From contig SXOO01000206.1 of assembly GCA_005776725.1 (NCBI GenBank), forward strand, positions 1-36,554: a stretch of DNA of 36,554 nucleotides, written 5' to 3'. Made by a program: the position numbers and the translations under genes. Source of the stretch: Pseudomonadota bacterium (GTDB lineage: Bacteria > Myxococcota_A > UBA9042 > GCA-2863065). The stretch's first letter is position 1; each line of letters starts with the position of its first letter. Below, in pieces: positions 23,734-32,844 of the stretch. The notes beneath the pieces are model-generated. The model did no database searches and was not told where the DNA came from. It worked only from the letters and a program-made list of their open reading frames with translations.

Positions 23734-26628
23734 GTGCGAGTCCCGTTCCTGTGCCTGGCCGTGTCACTCGCCGCCGCGGCGCTCACGTCCCCGGCCCTCG
23801 CCGCGAACCACCTCATGGTCGAGGGCGTCCTCCGCGACAACGCCGGCAACCCGCTCGACGGTGCGTTCAACCTCACGTTCTCGCTCTACACGGCAGCCAC
23901 CGGGGGGAGCCCGGTGTGGACCGAGGCCCACGGGTCGGAGTCGGTCTCGAGCGGCCTGTTCCAGGCGCGCCTCGGCGAGACCACGCCGCTCTCAGCCACG
24001 ATCTTCGCGGGCACCGAGGGGCTTTGGCTCGGCGTCACGCTCGCGGGCCAGCCCGAGCTGCCCCGCACCCCCCTCGAGACCGATCCCTTCGCTTTCCGGG
24101 CGCTCACCGCGGCGAGCGCTGGCGGGCTCTCTTGCACCGGGTGCATCGACGCTGCCCACGTATCCTTCTCGTACGCCGCCGCCGCGACCCCTGGCGGGGA
24201 CGCCGCCGTCGCGCTCTTGGCGAAGGACCTCACCTGCACGGGGTGCATCGAAGCCACCTTCCTCGCGGCGGGCGCGGTCACGGCGAGCGCCGTCACCTTC
24301 GTCGACACGGTCGCGAAGCTGGGCGCCACCAACGTGCAGGGCGCCATCGAGAAGCTGAAGGCGCTGCTCGACGCGGGCGGCGGGGGCGGCGGACATGTCA
24401 ACGAAGGCGCAGGCGTGGTGCGCGAATACACCAATCAGTGGGGCCTGCCGAGCTACGGGGTCGCCACCGAGTATGTCCACCTGCTGAACCCGACCAAGCC
24501 GAAGGTCACCCTGTATCTCTACGGTGGCCAGGCGACCAGCTTCACGGCGTCGAACAATCTGGCGGTGATCACGAACTACGCGCCCAACCGCTACAGCGGG
24601 GGCGCGGTGGGCACCGCCGGCGAGTCCGTCCTTCAGGTCCAGGTGCCCGCCACCTTCGGCGTGGGTGATCACATCCTCATCCACCAGACGGTCGGTTCCG
24701 GGGGCAACGGCTCGGGCGCCGGCAAGTGGGAGACCAACGCCGTGAAGGGCGTTACCGGATCGGCGTTGATCCTCGCCAAGCCGCTGATCAACTCCTATGC
24801 CTCGGACATGAGCGGCAACCACGGGGTGCCGCGCGCCCAGGTGGTCAAGGCGGCGTCGTTCAACCTCTTCGAGGTGGGTAGCAACGGGAACGTCTACCCC
24901 GAGCGCGCGTTCGACGGCAACATGGGGGGCATCGTCTACATCCGGGCCCAGTCAATCACCGTGCGAAACGGCGGCACGATCCACGCCGACAACTACGGCT
25001 TCCAAGGCGCGGGTTCCTGCTGCTACGGCCCCCAGAACGTCGGCGCCCAGGGCTGGTCCGAGTGCAACTCCACCACCTCGTACGGGCACTCGGACGCCAA
25101 CTGCTCCGGCGGCGGAGGCGGCGACTCCGGCTGCTGCTGCACCAGCAACGGCTCGGGCGGAGGCGGCAACAAGACGGCGGGCCAGAACGGCAACGGAGGT
25201 AGTCAGTCCGGCAAGGGTGGCGCCGCGAAGGGTGACTTGAACGGCAACACCCTGCACTTCGGAGGCGCCGGCGGCGGGTCGCGGAACGGCAGCGGCGGCG
25301 CCGGTGGTGGGCTGGTCGTGCTCGGCGGGGCCACGGTCATCCTCGAGTCGGGCGCGAAGGTCCGGGCGAACGGACAGACCCAGAACGGCGGACAGAGCTG
25401 CTACAGTGGCCGCGGCGGTGGGGCCGGCGGGACCGTCGCGCTCTACGCCGGAACGCTCTCGAACAACGGCACGGTCGAAGCCAAGGCCGGCACCGGCGAG
25501 AAGAACGGCCCCCACGGTGGCGACGGTGGCGAGGGCTGGGTCATCTTGAAGCAGCCCGTCACCGGCGTGGTCAACCAGACGTACGCGACGGGCGTGGAGA
25601 TCTGGGTGGACGGCGTCAACGTGACCCCCTCTGTTGGCGATCCCAACGCCAAGGGGACTCCCCACTGGGACGCAACGAACAAGCGGTGGGGCGCCACGGG
25701 CACCGAGGCCTGGACGACCGGGCCGCTGGACCTCTCCAACGTGGCCAACTGGACGTTGGGTGAACACCGCCTCGAGTACAAGGAGATTGGGGGCGCCGGC
25801 GGCGACCTCAAGAGCTACCTCTACGTCATCCACCCGTTCACTGCCTCGAAGCCGCCCGCCAACGACACCTGCACCACCCCCGTCACCCTCGACCTATCCG
25901 CGGGGCCGGTGGTCACCTCCGGGTCCACGGAGGACGTCATGGGCAAGGTCAGGGCCATCGACGACAGCTCTGTGGCGGGCTGCGGCGGGGTCGGGGGCCC
26001 GGACGTGGTCTACAAGGTCGACCTCGGCGCGCGTTCGCTGCTCTCGGCCGTGGCCACCGCGCCCTTCTCGCCCAAGCTCTACGTGTTGGGGGGCGACTGC
26101 AGCACGGGCAACCTCGTCTACTGCGCTGATCAGCAGTTCACCACGAACCCGCTGGACGCCGGCACCTACTACCTCTGGCTCGACTCCGACGCCGCGCAGG
26201 CCAAGGGCGACTTCTCCCTCGCGGTCTCCGCGACGCCTGCGCCGCTACCCCCCAACGACACCTGCGCGAACCCCTTCGAGCTCGTGTTCGGACCCACCGG
26301 GAAGGCGGTTCACAGCGGCACCACCCTCTACGCGCTCGACAACCTCAAGGGCCTCTGTCCGGCGGCGAAGTCCGGCGGCCCCGACGTGGTCTACCAGTTC
26401 ACGGCCGGCACGGGCGCCACGCTCACCGCCACCCTGAAGGACCACGCTTTCAAGCCGATCCTCTACCTCTACACCTCGAAGTGTGGGTCTCAGGGCGTGC
26501 CGCTCTCTTGTAGCGGGACCGGTACGCTGTCTGTCTCGGGCCTCGCCGGCGGCACCTACTGGCTGGTGGTCGACGGCGAGGCCGAGAAAGAGTGGGGCCC
26601 CTACACCCTCGACGTGACGGTGCAGTGA
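23734..26628 (+). CDS. Fibre-like secreted protein, paralogue 2 (964 aa)
   Basis: GTG 23734 follows GGAGG by 7 nt. MRVPFLCLAVSLAAAALTSPALA is a Sec signal peptide. The layout matches paralogue 1: beta head (25-~125, ending ETDPFAFRA); CTGCI motifs near 134 and 167; ATNVQGAIEKLKALL segment (~200); GDHILIHQTVG region (~310); GGIVYIRAQSITVRNGG (~399); Cys/Gly-rich variable segment (~427-485) with GSCCYGPQ, GWSECN and GCCCTSNG; Gly-rich beta repeats to ~610; VDGVNVTPSVGDPNAKG domain; two PPC-like modules (~708-834, ~839-964). It is closer to paralogue 3 than to paralogue 1 in the segment after the head (WGLPSYGVATEYVHL present in both). The fibre head, coil, shaft and PPC order suggests an extracellular fibre; PPC-like modules often bind or assist secretion. 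Its stop overlaps the start of the next lipoprotein gene. Confidence 0.8.
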   Translation: MRVPFLCLAVSLAAAALTSPALAANHLMVEGVLRDNAGNPLDGAFNLTFSLYTAATGGSPVWTEAHGSESVSSGLFQARLGETTPLSATIFAGTEGLWLGVTLAGQPELPRTPLETDPFAFRALTAASAGGLSCTGCIDAAHVSFSYAAAATPGGDAAVALLAKDLTCTGCIEATFLAAGAVTASAVTFVDTVAKLGATNVQGAIEKLKALLDAGGGGGGHVNEGAGVVREYTNQWGLPSYGVATEYVHLLNPTKPKVTLYLYGGQATSFTASNNLAVITNYAPNRYSGGAVGTAGESVLQVQVPATFGVGDHILIHQTVGSGGNGSGAGKWETNAVKGVTGSALILAKPLINSYASDMSGNHGVPRAQVVKAASFNLFEVGSNGNVYPERAFDGNMGGIVYIRAQSITVRNGGTIHADNYGFQGAGSCCYGPQNVGAQGWSECNSTTSYGHSDANCSGGGGGDSGCCCTSNGSGGGGNKTAGQNGNGGSQSGKGGAAKGDLNGNTLHFGGAGGGSRNGSGGAGGGLVVLGGATVILESGAKVRANGQTQNGGQSCYSGRGGGAGGTVALYAGTLSNNGTVEAKAGTGEKNGPHGGDGGEGWVILKQPVTGVVNQTYATGVEIWVDGVNVTPSVGDPNAKGTPHWDATNKRWGATGTEAWTTGPLDLSNVANWTLGEHRLEYKEIGGAGGDLKSYLYVIHPFTASKPPANDTCTTPVTLDLSAGPVVTSGSTEDVMGKVRAIDDSSVAGCGGVGGPDVVYKVDLGARSLLSAVATAPFSPKLYVLGGDCSTGNLVYCADQQFTTNPLDAGTYYLWLDSDAAQAKGDFSLAVSATPAPLPPNDTCANPFELVFGPTGKAVHSGTTLYALDNLKGLCPAAKSGGPDVVYQFTAGTGATLTATLKDHAFKPILYLYTSKCGSQGVPLSCSGTGTLSVSGLAGGTYWLVVDGEAEKEWGPYTLDVTVQ

Positions 26629-29600
26629 TGACTCAGGACCGCGCGCGCCTCAATTCCCAGGGTTCTCGGTACCGGCCCGTCCGCGCTGCCGCCCTCCTCG
26701 TCGTGCTCCTGGCTGCGTGCTCTTCGGAGCCCGCTGCGCCGGGCGGCGGGACCACCACGCCCGCCGAAGACACGGCCACGCCCGTCGGCGACGGAAACAC
26801 CGTAGCCGAGGACACCGCCGTCAACGGCGACACGCCCGGCGCCGCGGCCGAGACCAGCCCCCCCGATCCCGACGTCCCCGTCGTGGTGCCGGACATCAAC
26901 GTCGAACCCGACCTCATCGCCCCCGTGGGCTGCGAAGGGGCACTCAAGGGCGCGTATTGTCCCTGCGCCAATGGCGACGACTGCGAGTCAGGCTACTGCC
27001 TCACGTCAGACAAGGGCCCCGTGTGCGCGGAGCACTGCGTCTCGGATTGTCCGGACGGCTGGACCTGCGCCGACGTGGAGCAGCCGGGCGGCGGCGGCGA
27101 TGGCGAGTTCGTGTGCGTGCAGCGCACGGTCTACTTCTGTCGCCCCTGCAAGGACGACGGGGACTGCGCCACGCCCGGCTTCGAGGGCAAGGATCAGTGC
27201 GTGGATTACGGGGACAGCGGGCGGTTCTGCGGCGTCGCGTGCGACGAGACCACCTCCTGCCCCGATGGCACCACCTGCGCCGCGGGGCAGTGCGTGCTGT
27301 CAGACGGCGAGTGCGAGTGCGCCACGCTCCATACCGCGTTGAGCGCGGAGACCACCTGTGCTGTCTCGAACGAGTACGGTTCCTGCTCCGGGGCGCGGCG
27401 CTGCGAGGCGGCGGGGCTCACGGCGTGCGACGCCAAGACGCCCGCGGCCGAGAGCTGCAACGGCCTCGACGACGACTGCAACGGCACGCCGGACGACGGC
27501 GTGACCGGGAGCTGCCCGATCACGAATCAGTTCGGCACCTGCCAGGGCACCGTACTCTGCATCGGCGGCACGCCCAAGTGCGACGGCACGCCTCCGCAGG
27601 CCGAGCTCTGCAACGGCGGGGACGACGACTGCGACGGCTCGATCGACGAGGGTTTCACGGACAAAGACCTCGACAAGATCGCCGACTGCGTCGACGGCGA
27701 CACCGACGGCGACGGCTGGTCCAACGAGGAAGACAACTGTCCATTGGTCTCCAACGCCGATCAGCTGGACCTGGACGGAGACAAGCAGGGCGACCTCTGC
27801 GACGCCGACGATGACGGGGACAGCTCCCCGGACGAGCTCGACTGCGAGCCGCGGCAGAAGCTGGTCTACCCGTTCGCCACCGAGGTGTGCGACGGCATCG
27901 ACAATGACTGCGATCTCAAGACCGACGAGAAAGCCTGCGACGACGCCAACAGCTGCACGGATGACGTCTGCGACCCAAGCTCCGGCTGCATCTACACGTA
28001 CAACGCGGCCGTCTGCAACGACGCCAACCCGTGCACCACCAGCGACGCTTGCAGCGGCGGGCTGTGCGCCGGCGCGTTCCTCAACTGCAACGATCAGAAC
28101 CCCTGCACCACGGACGCCTGTTCGCCCACCCAGGGTTGCCAGGCTGTGCCCAACACGCTCGCGTGCTCGGACAACAACGCCTGCACGGCCGACGACACCT
28201 GCTCCGGCGGGGTCTGTTTGCCGGGCAAGCAGGCCCCCTGCTCTGACGGGAACCCGTGCACTGCGGACTCGTGCGCAGCCGCTACGGGCTGCACCTCCAC
28301 GAACATCGGCGGCGTCTGCGACGACGGCAACGCGTGCACCAGCGGCGACGTCTGCGTCGCTGGGACATGCGAGGGCTCGTTCGCTGATTGCGACGACGAG
28401 AACCCCTGCACGGTCGACTCCTGCGACGTCGAGACCGGCTGTGGCAACAAGGCCGTCCCCAACGGCGGGGTCTGCAGCGACGGCAACGCCTGCACCGACG
28501 AAGACACGTGTCAGGACGGCGAGTGTGTCGGCGGCTCCGGCGGCTGCGACTGCGAGGTGGACGCCGACTGCAAGGACTTCGAGGATGGTGACCTCTGTAA
28601 CGGCACCCTCTTCTGCGAGCTCTCGGGCGGCAAGAAGACCTGCGCGGTGAAGCCGGGAACCTTGATCAGCTGCGCCGTTACGCCTGGGTTGTCGACTTCG
28701 TGTGCCTCGACGCTCTGCGAGCCGTCCACAGGCACGTGCAGCACCGTGATCGGGCCGAACGGCGTGGTCTGCAGCGACGCGAACGCCTGCACCCAGGCAG
28801 ACAGCTGCAGCGCCGGGAAGTGCTCCGGCATCGCGACGGTCTGCCAGGACGGGGAGCCGTGTACGAACGACCTCTGTGACACGGCCATCGGCTGTATCTA
28901 CGAGAAGGTGGCCGGGTTCAAGCTCTGCGACGACGGCAACGCGTGCACCAAGAACGACGCCTGCGAAGCTGGCATCTGCATCGGCAAGCAGGCGGTGGTG
29001 TGCAATGACAACAACCCCTGCACCGCCGACACCTGCAGCCCGGTCGGCGGCTGCGGTTACGCGCCTCTGGTCGGTACGTCGTGCGACGACGGCAGCGCCT
29101 GCACCACCGACGACACGTGCGGAGGCGGCTCCTGCGCCGGCACCGCCCTGGCGTGTAACAACGGCAACGCGTGTGATGGCGTCGAGCTCTGCAACCCCAT
29201 CACGGGCTGCGTGCCGGGTGTGGCGTTGCAGTGCAATGACGGTATCTCATGCACAGTGGACGCGTGCTCCCCCTCGGAGGGCTGCACCCACGCGCCGAAC
29301 AACGCGCCGTGCACGGACGGCAAGTGGTGCAACGGCTTCGAGCAGTGCAGCCTCACGGCGGGCTGCGTGCCGGGGACTCCGCCCCTGCTCGCCGACTCGG
29401 TGGACTGCACCATCGACACCTGCGACGAGGCCACGGACAAGGCGCTCCACATCCCGGACGCTTCGAAGTGCTCCGACGGCAACGAGTGCACCACCAACAC
29501 CTGCGACCCAACCGCCGGGTGCAAGCTCGCGAACGCGAGCAACGGCCTGCCCTGCGTGGACGGAAGCGCGTGCACGGCCAACGCGGTCTGCACGGCCGGC

Positions 29601-29828
29601 GTCTGCGGCGGTGGCGAGCCCTGCGAGGCGAACGGGCAGATCTGCTCGGCGGGAATCTGTGTGGGCGGGGGGACCGCCAGCGTGCGGTTCGTCTCGGTGA
29701 GCAAGGTGGTCGAGTCGAGTCTCATCAGCGCCCGTCTCGTAGTCACGCCCACCGTGGGCGGACCGGCGAACGGGACCAGCACCAAGGCACGCTTCGGGGC
29801 GATCCTCGAGGCCCTCGAGCTCTGGTAG
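26628..29828 (+). CDS. Long Cys-rich lipoprotein with MopE, TSP3 and slime-mold-type repeats, paralogue 2
   Basis: ATG 26628 shares its A with the TGA of the fibre gene (TGATG), a coupled restart; an in-frame GTG at 26625 is the alternative. MTQDRARLNSQG...LLVVLLAAC is a lipoprotein signal with lipobox LAAC (Cys31). An Asp/Val/Pro linker (~33-100) precedes a Cys-rich region (~103-265). MopE-like motifs lie near 276 (CNGLDDDCNGTPDD), 328 (CNGGDDDCDGSIDE) and 421 (CDGIDNDCDLKTDE), with a TSP3-like Asp stretch between (~344-406). The array of CxDxNxCTxDxC units runs ~436-1005, somewhat longer than in paralogue 1. The Cys-free tail (ASVRFVSVSKVVES onward, ~1018-1066) aligns with the tail of the 20675 gene. 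Predicted to be disulfide-rich, Ca-binding and surface anchored. Pairing with a fibre gene on both strands suggests a physical partnership. Confidence 0.8.
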   Translation: MTQDRARLNSQGSRYRPVRAAALLVVLLAACSSEPAAPGGGTTTPAEDTATPVGDGNTVAEDTAVNGDTPGAAAETSPPDPDVPVVVPDINVEPDLIAPVGCEGALKGAYCPCANGDDCESGYCLTSDKGPVCAEHCVSDCPDGWTCADVEQPGGGGDGEFVCVQRTVYFCRPCKDDGDCATPGFEGKDQCVDYGDSGRFCGVACDETTSCPDGTTCAAGQCVLSDGECECATLHTALSAETTCAVSNEYGSCSGARRCEAAGLTACDAKTPAAESCNGLDDDCNGTPDDGVTGSCPITNQFGTCQGTVLCIGGTPKCDGTPPQAELCNGGDDDCDGSIDEGFTDKDLDKIADCVDGDTDGDGWSNEEDNCPLVSNADQLDLDGDKQGDLCDADDDGDSSPDELDCEPRQKLVYPFATEVCDGIDNDCDLKTDEKACDDANSCTDDVCDPSSGCIYTYNAAVCNDANPCTTSDACSGGLCAGAFLNCNDQNPCTTDACSPTQGCQAVPNTLACSDNNACTADDTCSGGVCLPGKQAPCSDGNPCTADSCAAATGCTSTNIGGVCDDGNACTSGDVCVAGTCEGSFADCDDENPCTVDSCDVETGCGNKAVPNGGVCSDGNACTDEDTCQDGECVGGSGGCDCEVDADCKDFEDGDLCNGTLFCELSGGKKTCAVKPGTLISCAVTPGLSTSCASTLCEPSTGTCSTVIGPNGVVCSDANACTQADSCSAGKCSGIATVCQDGEPCTNDLCDTAIGCIYEKVAGFKLCDDGNACTKNDACEAGICIGKQAVVCNDNNPCTADTCSPVGGCGYAPLVGTSCDDGSACTTDDTCGGGSCAGTALACNNGNACDGVELCNPITGCVPGVALQCNDGISCTVDACSPSEGCTHAPNNAPCTDGKWCNGFEQCSLTAGCVPGTPPLLADSVDCTIDTCDEATDKALHIPDASKCSDGNECTTNTCDPTAGCKLANASNGLPCVDGSACTANAVCTAGVCGGGEPCEANGQICSAGICVGGGTASVRFVSVSKVVESSLISARLVVTPTVGGPANGTSTKARFGAILEALELW
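27943..29640 (+). repeat. CxDxNxCTxDxC repeat array in the 26628 lipoprotein
   Basis: The units alternate as in the minus-strand paralogue (CNDQNPCTTDACSPTQGC, then CSDNNACTADDTCSGGVC). The same non-repeat island (CEVDADCKDFEDGDLCNGTLFC) interrupts it at about 28550-28730. Shared register of array and island shows the two genes arose by duplication of the whole gene. Confidence 0.7.
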
Positions 29829-29921
29829 CGGTGGCAGCTGAACTCTAGGTAGGGGATTCGGGTCTGCGCACCCGTTCGGTCCACCCCGGCGAGGGGTCGA
29901 CCGCGTGAGGAGGGAGTCATC

Positions 29922-32819
29922 ATGGGTCGTTTCATTCGAGTCGTGGCGCTTTGGTGCGCGTTGTCTGCCCCGGCGTTTGCCCAGAACCACCTGATGGTCG
30001 AGGGCGTGCTCCGCGATAACAGCGGGAACGCGCTCGACGGCACCTTCGACCTCACCTTCGCCCTGTACGCGGCGTCCACTGGTGGGAGCCCGGTCTACTC
30101 CGAGGCGCACCCGGCCACCGTGGTCTCCGGCGGCCTCTTCCAAGAGCGGATCGGCGCCACCACCACGCTCTCCGCAGCCGTGTTCGCGAGCAACGCCGCG
30201 CTGTGGCTGGGGGTCACGATCGCGGGTCAGCCCGAGCTTCCGCGGACGCCGCTGGAGACCGACCCGTACGCGTTCCGGGCGCTGACTGCGTCCCTCGCGG
30301 GGGGGCTCGACTGTGTCGCGTGCGTGGACGCCAGCCAGGTCGCCTTTCCCTACGCCGCCGCGGCCACAGCAGGCGGCGACGCCGCGGTTGCCTTGCTCGC
30401 GAAGGACGTGGAGTGCACCGGCTGTATCTCGGCGGACCACCTCGCGGCGGGTGCGATCGAGGCGGCCGACGTCACGTTCGACGACAGCGTCACGAAGCTC
30501 GGCGCCACGAACGTGCAGTCGGCGATCGAGCGCTTGAAGGCGCTGGTCGGCACCGGCGGCGCCAGCAACGTCAACGAGGGCAACGGCACGGTCATCCCCT
30601 ACGTGAGCCAGTGGGGCCTGCCCTCGTACGGCGTGGCAACCGAGTACGTGCACCTCATGAACCCCACCAAGCCGAAGGTGATCATGTGGATGTACGGCGG
30701 TCAGAGCAGCGGGTTCAGCTCGTCCAACAACCTCATCGTGTCCAACAGCTACGTCGCCAACAAGGCCTCTGGCGGGGCGTCCGGGAACAAGGGCGAGACC
30801 TCGCTGCAGATCAGCAACCCCGCGATCTTCAACACGGGCGACCACATCCTCATCCACCAGACCGTCGCGGCCGCCGGCGCTGCCACACCCTCCGGGACCT
30901 GGGAGCTGAACGCCATCAAGGCGGTCACCGGGAACGCGCTGTCGCTCGCCCGCCCCCTGGAGAACACCTACGTCTCCAATACGAGCTCCGGTAACGCGGG
31001 TACGCCACGCGCGCAGGTGGTCAAGGCCGCGTCCTACAACATCCTCGAGGTCGTGAACGGGGGGCGCGTCTACCCAGAGCAGTCCTACGACGGCAACGTA
31101 GGCGGGATCGTCTACGTTCGCGCGCAGAACATCTCGGTGAAGACCGGCGGCGCGATTCACGCCGATGCCTTCGGCTATGCCGCCACGTCGTGTTGCTACA
31201 GCTCGTATGGGGCGCAGGGGATGAACGAGTGCAACGCGACGGAGTGGAAGGGCGGGACTGACGCTTATTGCTCCGGCGGCGGGGGCTCTTGGGGACAGAA
31301 CTGCAGCTACTGTGGCGACCGCAACACCGGGGGCGGCGGCGGCGGCAACAAGACCGCGGGCGAGGCGGGCTACACCAACGGCAGCTACCAGGCCGGCAAG
31401 GGCGGGGCCGCGAAGGGCACCGCCGACGCGAAACAGCTGCATATGGGTGGGGCCGGCGGCGGCACGTGCTCCTCCGGTGGCGGTGTCGGCGGCGGCCTCG
31501 TGGTGCTCGGGGCGAAGACCATCATCGTCGAGAGCGGCGGGCGGGTCAGCGCTTCGGGCCAGCAGGCCGGAGGGAACAACTCGTGCCACTATGGCGGCGG
31601 GGGTGCTGGCGCAGGCGGCTCCGTGGCGCTCTACGCCGATGTCATCGACGTAGACGGGACGGTCGAAGCCAAGGGGGGGGCGCGAAGCCCTGGCTATGCG
31701 GGTTGGTATGGCGGTGCGGGCGGCGAGGGCTGGGTCTTCCAGAAGACGCCGGTCGCTGGCATCGTGAACCAGAGCTTCGCCACGGGCGTGGAGATCTCCG
31801 TGGACGGCGTCAACATCACCCCGTCGGTGGGCGATCCCAACGCGAAGGGCGCCCCACACTGGGACGCTACGAACAAGCGGTGGGGCGCTACCGGGACGGA
31901 CGCCTGGAGCACGGGCCCGCTCGACCTCACGAACGTGGTCAACTGGACCCTGGGCGAACACCGCATCGACCTCAAGGAGACGGGCGGCGCCGGTGGCGAC
32001 CTCAAGAGCTACATCTACGTGCTCTACCCGTTCACTGCGTCCAAGCCGCCCGCCAACGACACCTGCGCTGGCGCTATCGCGCTGGACGCGGCCACCGCGC
32101 CGGTGGTCGTGAGCGGCACCACCGAGGACACCATGGGTAAGACCCGGGCCACCGACGATCACTCCATCGCGGGCTGCGGCGGCGCGGGGGGACCCGACGT
32201 GGTCTACAAGGTCGAGATCCCGGTTCGCTCGCTCATCAACGCGGTGCTCGTGGCGCCGTTCTCGGCCAAGCTCTACCTCACCAAGACCAGCTGCACCGCG
32301 ACCTCGGCGGTCTACTGCGCCGCGGGCTCCGAGCTGAGCACCCACCCGCTGGATCCCGGCACCTACTACCTCTGGGTCGACTCCGACGCCGCGGGGGCGA
32401 AGGGCGACTTCTCCCTCGCTGTGTCCACCGTCCCGGCACCGCTTCCCACGCACGACACCTGCGCGGTGCCCTTCGTGCTCACCCTCAGCGGGACGGGAAC
32501 GGCGTCGCACACCAGCTCGAGCTTGTATGCTCTCGACGACTACAAGGGCCTCTGTCCGGCCGCCAAGACCGGTGGCCCCGACGTGGTCTACGAGGTCACC
32601 GCCGGCACGGGGCAGTCGATCACGGCGTCGGTCACTGCGGCGTTCAAGCCCATTATCTACATCAAGGCCTCGGACTGCGCGACGGGCTTCCCGCTCACGT
32701 GCAGCGCCACGGGGACCGCGACGGTGCAGGGCGTCCAGGGCGGCAAGTACTGGATCGTGCTCGACGGCGAAGCCGAGAAGGAGTGGGGCGCTTACACCCT
32801 GAATGTGACCGTCCAGTAG
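29922..32819 (+). CDS. Fibre-like secreted protein, paralogue 3 (965 aa)
   Basis: ATG 29922 follows a strong GAGGAGGGAG (29907-29916) by 5 nt, so unlike the other joints this gene has its own efficient start after a 93-bp gap. MGRFIRVVALWCALSAPAFA is a Sec signal peptide cleaved before QNHLMVEG. Domain order equals that of paralogues 1 and 2: beta head, Cys motifs CVACVDA (~130) and CTGCISA (~165), ATNVQSAIERLKALV coil, GDHILIHQTVA, GGIVYVRAQNISVKTGG, Cys/Gly variable segment (TSCCYSSYG, MNECNATEW, NCSYCGDRN), Gly-rich shaft, VDGVNITPSVGDPN domain and two PPC-like modules ending in TLNVTVQ. The first Cys motif differs from the CTGCI of the others. The PPC modules are very similar to those of paralogue 2. 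It closes the plus-strand set and converges on the RDD gene 25 bp away. Exported, without its own anchor. Confidence 0.8.
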   Translation: MGRFIRVVALWCALSAPAFAQNHLMVEGVLRDNSGNALDGTFDLTFALYAASTGGSPVYSEAHPATVVSGGLFQERIGATTTLSAAVFASNAALWLGVTIAGQPELPRTPLETDPYAFRALTASLAGGLDCVACVDASQVAFPYAAAATAGGDAAVALLAKDVECTGCISADHLAAGAIEAADVTFDDSVTKLGATNVQSAIERLKALVGTGGASNVNEGNGTVIPYVSQWGLPSYGVATEYVHLMNPTKPKVIMWMYGGQSSGFSSSNNLIVSNSYVANKASGGASGNKGETSLQISNPAIFNTGDHILIHQTVAAAGAATPSGTWELNAIKAVTGNALSLARPLENTYVSNTSSGNAGTPRAQVVKAASYNILEVVNGGRVYPEQSYDGNVGGIVYVRAQNISVKTGGAIHADAFGYAATSCCYSSYGAQGMNECNATEWKGGTDAYCSGGGGSWGQNCSYCGDRNTGGGGGGNKTAGEAGYTNGSYQAGKGGAAKGTADAKQLHMGGAGGGTCSSGGGVGGGLVVLGAKTIIVESGGRVSASGQQAGGNNSCHYGGGGAGAGGSVALYADVIDVDGTVEAKGGARSPGYAGWYGGAGGEGWVFQKTPVAGIVNQSFATGVEISVDGVNITPSVGDPNAKGAPHWDATNKRWGATGTDAWSTGPLDLTNVVNWTLGEHRIDLKETGGAGGDLKSYIYVLYPFTASKPPANDTCAGAIALDAATAPVVVSGTTEDTMGKTRATDDHSIAGCGGAGGPDVVYKVEIPVRSLINAVLVAPFSAKLYLTKTSCTATSAVYCAAGSELSTHPLDPGTYYLWVDSDAAGAKGDFSLAVSTVPAPLPTHDTCAVPFVLTLSGTGTASHTSSSLYALDDYKGLCPAAKTGGPDVVYEVTAGTGQSITASVTAAFKPIIYIKASDCATGFPLTCSATGTATVQGVQGGKYWIVLDGEAEKEWGAYTLNVTVQ

Positions 32820-32844
32820 GTCGGCGCCGGGCGACGCGGCCGCC

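Noticed and set aside
29882..29896. ACCCC/GGGGT hairpin between 26628 and 29922 genes
   Set aside because: Only 5 bp of stem and no T-run; not convincing as a terminator.
29247..32510. 1087-residue minus-strand frame opposite the 26628 and 29922 genes
   Set aside because: It spans two well-supported plus-strand genes; its sequence is the complement of their codon bias and shows no family.
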